Shown here one piece after another: positions 8,634-16,404 of a stretch of 64,000 bases of DNA. This DNA comes from Streptomyces luteolifulvus. GTDB lineage: Bacteria; Actinomycetota; Actinomycetes; Streptomycetales; Streptomycetaceae. The position numbers were made by a program, and so were the translations under genes. The notes below the pieces were generated by a model. That model had not been told where the DNA came from, searched no databases, and was given only the letters and a program-made list of their open reading frames with translations. Within the stretch, counting starts at the first letter, position 1. Every line of letters starts with the position of its first letter. The stretch spans positions 95,584-159,583 of the forward strand of contig NZ_VZRB01000005.1 of assembly GCF_008806595.1 (NCBI RefSeq), in the 5' to 3' direction.

Positions 8634-9679
8634 CGCGGATCCCCTTCGAGTACGGCGATCAGGTTCTGTTGCAGACAGGGGCCGGAGGTCGCGTGGGCGA
8701 GGGCGCGGTCGGACTCGCTCCGGTGGATGCCGGCGGCCGCCTCACCGATGCGGATCAGCCCGGCGGCCATCATCGGGTTCGCGGCGAGCGCCCCGCCGGA
8801 CGGGTTGACGCGCACGGAGTCGTCGAGCCTGAGCGCTCTGCGCAGAACGACCTCCTGCGGGGTGAAGGGCGCGTGCAGCTCGGCGGTGTCCACGGGCCGG
8901 TCGAAGGCGCCGGCCTTCTCGGCGGCCAGCCGGGCGGAGGGCGAGTCGGTCAGATCACGGACGCCCAGACCATGGGCCTCGATGCGGTGGTCGATGCCAC
9001 GGATCCAGGCGGGCCGCGCGCACAGCTCCCTGGCCCGCTCCCCCGCCGCGAGGATCACCGCGGCGGCGCCGTCGCCGACGGGCGGGCAGTCGCCGATGCG
9101 CAGGGGCCGTACGGCGTACTCCCCCTGCGGTACCGAACCCCTCAGCTGGGCGTGGGAGTTGGTGGCCGCAGCCGCCCGGTTCCGGGTCGCGACGGCGGCC
9201 AGCGCGGGTTCGTCGGTGGCGCCCTCGTCGATGAGTGCCTGCGCCTGGAGGGCGGCGAGGGCTATGGAGTCGGGCCACAGGGGGGCGACGTAGTACGGGT
9301 CGAGCTGACGGGTCAGGACGTCGCGTACGGAGCCGGGCGAGGACTTGCCGTAGGAGTACACGAGCGCGGTGTCCGCGTCACCGGTGAGCAGTTTGGTCCA
9401 TGCCTCGTACAGCGCCCACGCGCCGTCCATCTCGACGTGCGACTCGGAGATCGGCGGCCAGGCGCCCACCCCGTCGAGGGCGAGGGTGAAGGAGAAGGCA
9501 CGGCCGGCGAGGTAGTCGCTGGAGCCGGAGCAGGTGAAGCCGATGTCCGCGGTCTTCAGGCCGGTCTGGTCGAGCACGTCGTGCAGGACCGGCATGAGCA
9601 TCTCCACCTCGGAGAGCTCCTCACTCGTACGCCGGTGGTCGGTCTGGGCGAAGGCGACCACGGCAATCTCACGCGTCAC
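8630..9679 (-). CDS. Thiolase-fold lipid-transfer protein, Ltp4-like
   Basis: A 349-residue thiolase-superfamily protein starting VTREIAVVAFAQTDH. The GTG at 9679 overlaps the stop of the DUF35 gene (GTGA), so a much longer upstream frame is rejected. Motifs: FTCSGSSDYLAG, VEMDGAWALYEAW, and a C-terminal GGALAANPMMAAGLIR. It pairs with the Ltp3-like protein encoded directly downstream; the two overlap by four bases, implying coupled translation and probably a complex. The DUF35 protein upstream is the usual partner that completes the active site in such aldolases (compare Ltp2 with ChsH2). Sterol side-chain cleavage is an inference. Confidence 0.8.
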   Translation of the reverse strand: MTREIAVVAFAQTDHRRTSEELSEVEMLMPVLHDVLDQTGLKTADIGFTCSGSSDYLAGRAFSFTLALDGVGAWPPISESHVEMDGAWALYEAWTKLLTGDADTALVYSYGKSSPGSVRDVLTRQLDPYYVAPLWPDSIALAALQAQALIDEGATDEPALAAVATRNRAAAATNSHAQLRGSVPQGEYAVRPLRIGDCPPVGDGAAAVILAAGERARELCARPAWIRGIDHRIEAHGLGVRDLTDSPSARLAAEKAGAFDRPVDTAELHAPFTPQEVVLRRALRLDDSVRVNPSGGALAANPMMAAGLIRIGEAAAGIHRSESDRALAHATSGPCLQQNLIAVLEGDPR

Positions 9680-10632
9680 AACAGCTCCTTGTAGGTGTCG
9701 TACTCCGCGTCGGGTTCGCCGGTGGGCCGGTAGTGGTCGGGGTGGCGGGCGCCTTTGGTCCACACCGGCTCGACGCGCAGGCCCATGCGCACCTGGTCGT
9801 AGGGGATGCCCGCGATACGGCCGTGCAGCGCGAGGTCGGCACCGTCGAGGGCGATATGGGCGTAGACGTAGGGCACCTCGATGTCCAGGTTCTTCGCCTT
9901 GATGTTGACGATGCAGTACGTGGTGACAGTGCCGCGCGGACCCACCTCGACCTGTTCGTAGGTGGCCACGCCACATGTGGGGCACGCACCCCTCGGCGGC
10001 ACGTACACCTTGCGGCAGGACGGGCAGCGCTCACCGACGGTCCGCCGTTCGGAGAGGGCTTCGATGTACGCGGTCTGGGCACGGCCGGGTGAGTAGGTGT
10101 AGTCGAGGCGGGCCGGCGCGACGATCCCGTCGATCGTGTTCTCGAACTGGCCGTCGTGGGCGGTGGGTTCGTCCACGGCCGTGTGGTCGGCCGCATCGTC
10201 GTACGGCTCGAAGCAGGCGATGTCCGTGATGGAGCCGTGGCGTTCGCCGGCCCAGCGGACACGCACCCGCATGCCGGTGCGCACGGCGTCGGGGCCGGGC
10301 GCGTCGAGGGCGTGCAGGAGGGCCGTGTCGGCGCCGTCGAGGCGGACCAGTACCCAGGCGAACGGGGTGTCCAGGGGCTGGCCCCGACGGGGTTCGTGGT
10401 TCCAGGCCCAGGTCGTGACCGCGCCGGTCGGGGCGACCTCGACCAGGTCGCGTATCTCCTCGGCGGTGACGGGGTCGTACTCGACGGGCGGGACGAGCGT
10501 CCTGCCGTCGCGGGTCCTGACGCCGAGGACGACGCGTTCGCGCAGGCCCGTGAGGAACGCGCTCTGGACGGGGCCCACGGAGCGGGTGAAGGGGAACTCG
10601 ACGACGAGCGGGGCTTTGAGGACTTCGGGCAT
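9676..10632 (-). CDS. Double OB-fold / zinc-ribbon DUF35 protein (Rv3521-like)
   Basis: A 318-residue protein with two DUF35 OB-fold parts. The N-terminal part (about 20-150) lacks a zinc ribbon. The C-terminal part (about 190-315) has the rubredoxin-like ribbon CPSCRKVYVPPRGACPTCG followed by the OB fold (VEVGPRGTVTTYCIVN). DUF35 proteins bind acyl-CoA and partner thiolase-fold enzymes. The gene sits 22 bases after the crotonase stop and overlaps the next gene by four bases. Size, two-domain build and place before two thiolase-like genes agree with mycobacterial Rv3521. Confidence 0.82.
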   Translation of the reverse strand: MPEVLKAPLVVEFPFTRSVGPVQSAFLTGLRERVVLGVRTRDGRTLVPPVEYDPVTAEEIRDLVEVAPTGAVTTWAWNHEPRRGQPLDTPFAWVLVRLDGADTALLHALDAPGPDAVRTGMRVRVRWAGERHGSITDIACFEPYDDAADHTAVDEPTAHDGQFENTIDGIVAPARLDYTYSPGRAQTAYIEALSERRTVGERCPSCRKVYVPPRGACPTCGVATYEQVEVGPRGTVTTYCIVNIKAKNLDIEVPYVYAHIALDGADLALHGRIAGIPYDQVRMGLRVEPVWTKGARHPDHYRPTGEPDAEYDTYKELL

Positions 10633-10654
10633 CGCGGACGGTCTCCTTCGCGGG

Positions 10655-11455
10655 TCAGGCGCGCTTGTAGAGGGGCGGCCGCTTCTCGGCGAAGGCGCGG
10701 GCGCCTTCCTTGGCGTCGGCAGTGTCGAAGACCGGCCAGCCGCGCTCGAGTTCGGCCGCCAGTCCGTCGGTCTCGGTCATCTCGGCGGTCTCGTACACCG
10801 ACGCCTTGACGGCTTCGACGGCCAGCGGCCCGCAGGCGTTGATCTGCTCGGCTATCTCCAGGGCCTTGGCGAGCGCGGTGCCGTCCGGGACGACATGTCC
10901 GACCAGTCCGATGTCCGCGGCCTCCCGGGCGCTGTAGGGGCGGCCGGTGAGCAGCATCTCCAGGGCATGGGTGCGGGGGATCTGGCGTTGCAGGCGGACC
11001 GTGGAGCCGCCGATCGGGAACAGGCCGCGTTTCACCTCGAACAGTCCGAAGGTCGCGGAGTCGGCGGCGACCCGGATGTCGGTGCCCTGGAGGATCTCCG
11101 TGCCGCCGGCGACGCAGTACCCCTCGACGGCGGCGATCACCGGCTTGCGGGGGCGGTGGTGGCGCAGCATCGCCTTCCAGTGCAGGTCCGGGTCGGCCTT
11201 GAGCCGGTCGCGGTAGTGCTCCCCTTCCATTCCCCTGCCCGCGAGGGCCTTGAGGTCCATGCCGGCGCAGAAGACACCGCCCGTGCCGGTCAGCACGACC
11301 GAGCGGACGGCATCGTCCTCGTCGGCCTCGACCCAGCCGTCGTACAGGCCGACGAGCATCGGCAACGAGAGCGCGTTCTTGGCTTCCGGCCTGTTGAGCG
11401 TGAGCACCAGTGTGGCGCCATCGCGCTGCGCGGTGAGGTGTTCCGTGCCACCCAT
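10655..11455 (-). CDS. Enoyl-CoA hydratase, EchA19-like
   Basis: A 266-residue crotonase that would hydrate an enoyl-CoA. The start at 11455 (MGGTEHLTAQ) has GAGGGGAG upstream; a 20-codon upstream extension is Cys-rich and unlikely. Motifs: NRPEAKNALSLPMLVGL, the oxyanion segment GVFCAGMDLKAL, and AVEGYCVAGGTEILQGTD with the catalytic-type Glu, then GLFPIGGSTVRLQRQI. It leads the operon to the DUF35 and two thiolase-like genes and is divergent from the acyl-CoA synthetase at 11634. The same divergent pair, EchA19 and FadD19, occurs in Mycobacterium tuberculosis, where EchA19 hydrates a sterol side-chain enoyl-CoA. Confidence 0.88.
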   Translation of the reverse strand: MGGTEHLTAQRDGATLVLTLNRPEAKNALSLPMLVGLYDGWVEADEDDAVRSVVLTGTGGVFCAGMDLKALAGRGMEGEHYRDRLKADPDLHWKAMLRHHRPRKPVIAAVEGYCVAGGTEILQGTDIRVAADSATFGLFEVKRGLFPIGGSTVRLQRQIPRTHALEMLLTGRPYSAREAADIGLVGHVVPDGTALAKALEIAEQINACGPLAVEAVKASVYETAEMTETDGLAAELERGWPVFDTADAKEGARAFAEKRPPLYKRA

Positions 11456-11480
11456 GGCCCATCTCCCCTCTGAGAAGAAC

Positions 11481-11494
11481 GAGAACAGGTTGCA
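11481..11494. promoter_or_regulatory. Candidate KstR-type operator
   Basis: The sequence GAGAACAGGTTGCA fits 13-of-14 positions of the KstR pattern TNNAACNNGTTNNA (only the first base differs). It lies 26 bases upstream of the crotonase start and 140 bases upstream of the synthetase start. A second site is at 30093-30106. Motif match only. Confidence 0.4.
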
Positions 11495-11521
11495 GGAGCA
11501 GCGTGGGCACTTCAAGGGTTT

Positions 11522-11538
11522 TCTGACAGACAGTCAGA
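11522..11538. promoter_or_regulatory. Inverted repeat TCTGAC-N5-GTCAGA, likely TetR-type operator
   Basis: Perfect 6-bp arms TCTGAC (11522-11527) and GTCAGA (11533-11538) with a 5-base spacer, in the divergent promoter region of the crotonase operon and the acyl-CoA synthetase. A near-identical site with one arm mismatch is at 24162-24178, before the nitronate monooxygenase-type gene. The size and symmetry suit a TetR-family repressor of acyl-CoA genes; no such regulator is in the window. Confidence 0.55.
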
Positions 11539-11633
11539 TTTCTTGGACGCAGACCCTTCACAGTTGCCGGGCCCTTTGCTCTGATGACGGGCGAACCGGC
11601 ACACCCGCCGGTCGCCCGGGATCAGGAGGAGCG

Positions 11634-13253
11634 GTGGAGTACAACCTTGCCGACCTGTTCGAGTCCGTCGTCGACGTGGTCCCGGACCGCGAGGCGCTCG
11701 TGTACATCGAACACCCCGGCACCGGGGCCGAACGCCGGCTGACGTACGCGGAGCTGGACGCGGCGGCCAACCGCATCGGCCACCATCTGACCGGCATCGG
11801 CCTGCGCCCCGGCGAGCACCTCGGGCTCCACCTCTACAACGGTGTCGAGTACCTCCAGACCGTACTGGGCTGCCTCAAGGCCCGGGTGGTGCCGGTCAAT
11901 GTCAACTACCGCTATGTGGAAGAGGAGTTGGTCTACCTCTATCGGGACGCCGATCTCGCCGCCGTGGTCTTCGACGCGGAGTTCACGGACCGGGTGGCGG
12001 CGGCTCTGCCGCAGACGCCGAAGCTGCGCCATCTGCTGCGTGTGGGGACCGCGGGCCCGGGGGCACCCGAGGTGCCCGCCACCGCCTTCACGGACGCCGA
12101 GGCCGCCGCGTCACCGGAACGCGGCTTCCCGCGGCGCTCGGGCGACGACCAGTTCATCATCTACACCGGCGGCACCACCGGAATGCCCAAGGGCGTCATG
12201 TGGCGCCAGGAGGACCTGTTCTTCGCGGGCCTCGGCGGCGGCGCGCCGACGGGCGAGCCGGTCAAGAGGCCCGAGGAGCTCGCCGAGCGGGTGGCGGCCG
12301 GCGGCGCGGGCATCACCTTCTTCCCCGCTCCCCCGCTGATGCACGGTACATCGACGCTCACCGCGTTCATCGGCTTCAACTTCGGGCAACGGATCGTGCT
12401 GCACCGCAAGTTCGTGCCCGAGGAGGTGCTGCGGACCGTCGAGAAGGAGAAGGTCACCAGCATCTCCCTGGTGGGCGACGCGATGCTGCGGCCGCTGATC
12501 GACGCCCTCGACGGGCCGATGAAGGGCACCGACTGCTCGTCGGTGTTCAGCGTGTCGTCGTCGGGCGCGGTCATGTCGGACACGGTGCGCGGCCAGTTCC
12601 GGGCACTCGTCCCGAACGCCGTGCTGCTGAACAACTTCGGCTCCTCCGAGTCCGGCTTCAACGGCACCGCGACCGAGGACTCGGGCCCCGAGCGGGGCTT
12701 CCGCATCCGTGTCAACTCCCGTACCCAGGTGGTCGATCCGGCCACGCATCAACCGGTGGCCGTGGGCGAGGTGGGGCGGGTCGCCCAGTGCGGTCACGTA
12801 CCGCTCGGCTACTACAACGACCCGAAGAAGACAGCCGAGACCTTCTTCGAGCGGGACGGCGCACGCTGGGTGCTGCTCGGCGACATGGCCACCGTCGACG
12901 AGGAGGGCGTCGTCACCGTCCTCGGCCGTGGTTCCCAGTGCATCAACACGGGTGGCGAGAAGGTGTACCCCGAGGAGGTCGAGCAGGCGCTCAAGTCCCA
13001 TCCGGATGTGTACGACGCGCTCGTCGCCGGGGTGCCGGACGCGAAGTGGGGCCACCATGTGGCGGCCGTGGTGCAGCTGCGGAAGGGTGCGGCGCGGCCC
13101 TCGCTGGAGGACATCCAGACACATTGCCGTTCCCGCCTCGCGGGCTACAAGATCCCGCGCCAGCTGGTGCTGGCGGAGTCCATACGGCGCTCTCCCAGCG
13201 GGAAGGCGGACTACCGCTGGGCCCGGGAGGTGGCGGTCGCGGCGGACCGGTGA
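11634..13253 (+). CDS. Acyl-CoA synthetase, FadD19-like
   Basis: A 539-residue ANL-superfamily adenylating enzyme. The GTG at 11634 is set by AGGAGGA at 11624-11630. Motifs: the P-loop YTGGTTGMPKGVMWRQED (about residue 180), NNFGSSESG (A5), GDMATVDEEG (A7/A8) with RGSQCINTGGEKVYPEEVE, and a C-terminal lysine in SPSGKADY (A10). It activates a carboxylic acid to its acyl-CoA. The GVMWRQEDLFFAG form and the long insert before PPLMHGTS resemble FadD19, which activates sterol side chains. Divergence from an EchA19-like hydratase supports this. A general medium/long-chain fatty acid ligase is the alternative. Confidence 0.85.
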   Translation: MEYNLADLFESVVDVVPDREALVYIEHPGTGAERRLTYAELDAAANRIGHHLTGIGLRPGEHLGLHLYNGVEYLQTVLGCLKARVVPVNVNYRYVEEELVYLYRDADLAAVVFDAEFTDRVAAALPQTPKLRHLLRVGTAGPGAPEVPATAFTDAEAAASPERGFPRRSGDDQFIIYTGGTTGMPKGVMWRQEDLFFAGLGGGAPTGEPVKRPEELAERVAAGGAGITFFPAPPLMHGTSTLTAFIGFNFGQRIVLHRKFVPEEVLRTVEKEKVTSISLVGDAMLRPLIDALDGPMKGTDCSSVFSVSSSGAVMSDTVRGQFRALVPNAVLLNNFGSSESGFNGTATEDSGPERGFRIRVNSRTQVVDPATHQPVAVGEVGRVAQCGHVPLGYYNDPKKTAETFFERDGARWVLLGDMATVDEEGVVTVLGRGSQCINTGGEKVYPEEVEQALKSHPDVYDALVAGVPDAKWGHHVAAVVQLRKGAARPSLEDIQTHCRSRLAGYKIPRQLVLAESIRRSPSGKADYRWAREVAVAADR

Positions 13254-13392
13254 CCGCCACGGAACGCTAGGGTGAACCCGCGGTGGGCACGATTGAAACG
13301 AATGTGACGTGCGGCCGTACTGATGGTGGCGGCCCTGGTGACCCGGGCCGGGTTCGCCGTGTCAGCACCGGGACGCACGGAAGGACCATCGG

Positions 13393-15291
13393 GTGCCGCA
13401 CCTCACGCCCTCTCGTCAACTGCCGGACGCCGACGGCGAGACGGCTCCCGATGATGCTCCCGTGCAACCTGACTCGACCACGGGCGACACATCCGACGCA
13501 CCTGGCGCACCCGACTCGACCGCCAACGACACACCTGACACACCCGACACACCTGAACCACTGGAAACACCCACCGCCGAGTCACCCGACACCCCAAAGG
13601 CAACTCCCGAGCCCGCCACCGACCCGGATCCCACCCCGGCCCGGGCCGGCTGGTTCGGGTGGCGGCGCAAGTACCCTCGGGTCGCCCGTGGCGTGACCGT
13701 CGGCGTCAGCGTCCTGTCCATCGCCCTCGTCTACTGCGCGCTGCTTCTGCCCAACCGCCTCGAACGCCTCAACCCCGACGCGTTCCTGCGTATCCCCGCC
13801 GAGGGAATCCTGCTCGCGGGCCTGCTGCTCTGGCTGCCGTCGAGGGCACGGCGGATCACGGCAGTGTTCTCGGGGGTGTTCCTCGGGCTGCTCACCGTCC
13901 TGAAGTTCGTCGACATGGGCTTCTACCAGGTCCTGGCCCGGCCCTTCGATCTGGTCCTGGACTGGATCCTGCTCGACGACGCGACGGACTTCGTCAGGGA
14001 GTCGTTCGGCCGCACCGGTGAGATCCTCGCCGTGGCCGGGGTGATCGTCCTGCTCGTCGCCGTCCTGGTGCTGACCACCCTCGCGATGGTCCGGCTCACG
14101 AACCTCATGGCCCGGCACAGCTCCGCCGCCACCCGCACGACGCTGATCCTCGGCACCGCATGGATCACCTGCGTCACACTGGGCGTGCAGTTGACCAGCG
14201 GCGTCCCGGTCGCCACCAAGGGCAACGCGGAGTTCCTCGGCAACCGCGTGGAACAGGTGCGGGCGGGCCTGAGGGACGGCCGCATCTTCGAGAAGCAGGC
14301 CTCCGTGGACGCGTTCGCCGCCACACCGCCCGACCAACTGCTGACCGGGCTGCGCGGCAAGGACGTCCTGTTCACCTTCATCGAGAGCTACGGCCGTACG
14401 GCGATCGACGACCCGGCGATGGCCACACAGGTCGACGCCGTCCTCAGCAAGGGCACCAGCGACCTCAAGGCGGCCGGGTTCGAGTCGCGCAGCGCCTGGC
14501 TCAGGTCACCGGTGACGGGCGCCGGCAGCTGGCTCGCCCACTCCACGTTCCTGTCCGGTCTGTGGATCAAGAACCAGCAGCGCTACCGCAGTCTCACCAC
14601 CAGCGACCGTGCCACCCTCACCAGCTACTTCGGCAAGACCGGCGCCTGGCGCACGGTCGGCGTCGTGCCGGGCGTGCGGCGCGCCTGGCCGGAGGGCAAG
14701 TTCTTCGGCCTGGATCACATCTACGACTCCGAGCACCTCGGCTACCAGGGCCCCTACTTCAGCTGGACGCCCGTGCCCGACCAGTTCAGCCTGGAGGCGT
14801 TCGAGCGGCTGGAGCACGGCAGGAAGGACCGCGAGCCGATCATGGCGGAGATCATCCTGGCCTCCAGCCACAACCCCTGGTCGCCGATCGCCCGCATGAT
14901 CGACTGGGAGGATCTCGGCGACGGCTCGGTCTTCCACCAGATCAAGAAGGAGGGCACGGACCCCAAGGAGGTCTGGAAGAACCCCGAGAGCGTCCGCACC
15001 GAGTACCGGCACGCCGTCGAGTACTCCCTGCGCAGCCTGACCGAATGGGTCGAGCGCTACGGCGACAAGAACACGGTCCTCGTCTTCCTCGGCGACCACC
15101 AGCCGGTCCCGACCGTCACGGCCGGCAGCACGAGCAAGGACGTGCCGGTCACGATCGTCGCTCACGACAAGAAGGTCCTGGACAGGATCTCCGGCTGGGG
15201 CTGGACGGACGGTCTCAAGCCTGCCGGGAACGCACCGGAGTGGCGGATGGACACGTTCCGCGACCGGTTCATGACCGCGTACGCGAACTGA
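13393..15291 (+). CDS. Membrane-anchored sulfatase-like (alkaline phosphatase superfamily) protein
   Basis: A 632-residue protein with a GTG start preceded by GGAAGGA (13379-13385). The N-terminal 90 residues are low-complexity (repeated DTPDTPEP-like units). About five membrane segments follow, the first near residues 97-120 (VGVSVLSIALVYCALLLP). An extracellular sulfatase-fold domain (about 300-630) follows, with FTFIESYGR, a histidine in SSHNPWSP and FLGDHQP near the C-terminus. The build recalls LtaS-type phosphoglycerol transferases, though the usual Thr nucleophile cannot be assigned with certainty. A role in envelope glycan or teichoic-acid decoration is plausible. The 3' end carries a short tandem duplication. 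Confidence 0.75.
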   Translation: MPHLTPSRQLPDADGETAPDDAPVQPDSTTGDTSDAPGAPDSTANDTPDTPDTPEPLETPTAESPDTPKATPEPATDPDPTPARAGWFGWRRKYPRVARGVTVGVSVLSIALVYCALLLPNRLERLNPDAFLRIPAEGILLAGLLLWLPSRARRITAVFSGVFLGLLTVLKFVDMGFYQVLARPFDLVLDWILLDDATDFVRESFGRTGEILAVAGVIVLLVAVLVLTTLAMVRLTNLMARHSSAATRTTLILGTAWITCVTLGVQLTSGVPVATKGNAEFLGNRVEQVRAGLRDGRIFEKQASVDAFAATPPDQLLTGLRGKDVLFTFIESYGRTAIDDPAMATQVDAVLSKGTSDLKAAGFESRSAWLRSPVTGAGSWLAHSTFLSGLWIKNQQRYRSLTTSDRATLTSYFGKTGAWRTVGVVPGVRRAWPEGKFFGLDHIYDSEHLGYQGPYFSWTPVPDQFSLEAFERLEHGRKDREPIMAEIILASSHNPWSPIARMIDWEDLGDGSVFHQIKKEGTDPKEVWKNPESVRTEYRHAVEYSLRSLTEWVERYGDKNTVLVFLGDHQPVPTVTAGSTSKDVPVTIVAHDKKVLDRISGWGWTDGLKPAGNAPEWRMDTFRDRFMTAYAN

Positions 15292-15325
15292 CCGCCCACC
15301 TGTACGCGAAACTGACCGCCCGCCT
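15279..15325. repeat. Tandem duplication across the sulfatase stop codon
   Basis: The 23 bases at 15279-15301 (starting GTACGCGAACTGACCGCCC) are repeated at 15302-15325 with one inserted A and one substitution. The first copy holds the last codons and TGA of the sulfatase-like gene. The second copy is non-coding and touches the stop of the convergent hydrolase gene. Confidence 0.85.
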
Positions 15326-16187
15326 ACTCCGCCGACGGCACCGACACCGCGCTTCGGGTGAAGAACGCGGCGGTGCGGCCTGCGAACCACTCCGGGTCGT
15401 CCAGCCAGGGGTAGTGGCCGGCACCGGGCTGGACGGCGAACTCGGCCTGCGGGAACACGTCGGCCGCATGGCGGGCGAGTCCGGGGCGCGGGCCGCCGTC
15501 GAGTTCACCGGCGAGGACGAGGACGGGCGCGGTGACCGTGGAGAGGGCCGCTCGGGTCGCGGGCGGGTCGTAGGCCCCCTCGGAGCCGTACACATCGGCC
15601 GCCTCGTCGTTGCACAGCTCGTCGGCGCGGGCGTTGAGGTCCCGGGCCGCGTCGTCCCAGCGGCCCCAGAAGAAGGGGACGATCACGGGGTCGAAGTCGG
15701 CCTGGCCGACCAGCCACGCCTCGAACACCGGGAACGCCTCCGCGAACCACGGCTCGCCCTCCCGCAACCGCGCCGCGGCCAGCCGGTCGTCCACCGGCAC
15801 CGGCCGGCCCAGCGCCCACGGGATCGCGGTGATCAGTGCCAGCCGGGCCACCCGATCGGGGTACCGGGCGGTGTACAGCATGGCGAGACTGCCGCCCGCG
15901 GAGTGCGCGAGCAGGTCCATCCGCTCCAGCCCCAGGTGGACCCGCAGCGCCTCCACATCGTCGACGAGCCGGTCGCACCGGTACGACGACGGGTCCGCCG
16001 GCACCTCGGAGTCCCCGGTGCCGCGCAGGTCGAGCAGGATGAGCCGACGGTGGGCGTCGAGCCCGCCCAGGTCGCCCAGATAGGCGGAGGCCCACATGGG
16101 TCCTCCGGGCAGGACGACGAGCGGGTCGCCCTCGCCACGGACGTGGTAGGCGAGGACGGTCCCGTCGGGCGCGGTGAAGGTCGGCAT
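15324..16187 (-). CDS. Alpha/beta hydrolase (proline iminopeptidase-like)
   Basis: A 287-residue alpha/beta-hydrolase. The start MPTFTAPDGTVLAYHV at 16187 begins the fold; a 73-codon upstream extension would run into the palindrome at 16351-16370. Motifs: oxyanion region VVLPGGPMWASAYLG, the strand LILLDLRGTGDSEVP, nucleophile elbow LLAHSAGGSLAML (Ser), a late acid residue in VLAGELDGG, and histidine in GAGHYPWLDDP. GGPM in place of HGGPG and the LRGTGDS motif are typical of prolyl aminopeptidase-like enzymes; the substrate is unknown. It is divergent from the PaaK-like gene. Confidence 0.85.
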   Translation of the reverse strand: MPTFTAPDGTVLAYHVRGEGDPLVVLPGGPMWASAYLGDLGGLDAHRRLILLDLRGTGDSEVPADPSSYRCDRLVDDVEALRVHLGLERMDLLAHSAGGSLAMLYTARYPDRVARLALITAIPWALGRPVPVDDRLAAARLREGEPWFAEAFPVFEAWLVGQADFDPVIVPFFWGRWDDAARDLNARADELCNDEAADVYGSEGAYDPPATRAALSTVTAPVLVLAGELDGGPRPGLARHAADVFPQAEFAVQPGAGHYPWLDDPEWFAGRTAAFFTRSAVSVPSAE

Positions 16188-16350
16188 GGCGCCGATCCTC
16201 GCGGCCGGGCCCCGCGGACCGCAACGGAGTTTCCCGCGGCGCGGCGGACGAAGGGACCATGAGCCGTTGCGTGCCGGGGCGACTGCCGAGAAACTGCGGG
16301 CGCGTCTCTTGCCTGAGTCCGGTGCGCCTGGATTACTGATCACGGGCACC

Positions 16351-16370
16351 GCGACCGAATGATCGGTCGC
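16351..16370. promoter_or_regulatory. Perfect 8-bp inverted repeat before the PaaK-like gene
   Basis: GCGACCGA (16351-16358), ATGA, TCGGTCGC (16363-16370). It lies 34 bases upstream of the PaaK-like start and in the divergent region with the hydrolase. The ACCGA-N4-TCGGT core is of the kind bound by TetR-family repressors such as PaaR of actinobacteria. No repressor gene is adjacent. Confidence 0.6.
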
Positions 16371-16404
16371 TCCGATGGTCATCACTGGTGAGGGAGCAGT
16401 CCCC

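Noticed and set aside
13480..13600. Repeated CACACCTGACACACCCGAC-like units as a regulatory repeat
   Set aside because: They lie inside the sulfatase-like gene and encode its TPDTPDTPEP linker, so the repeat is explained by protein composition.
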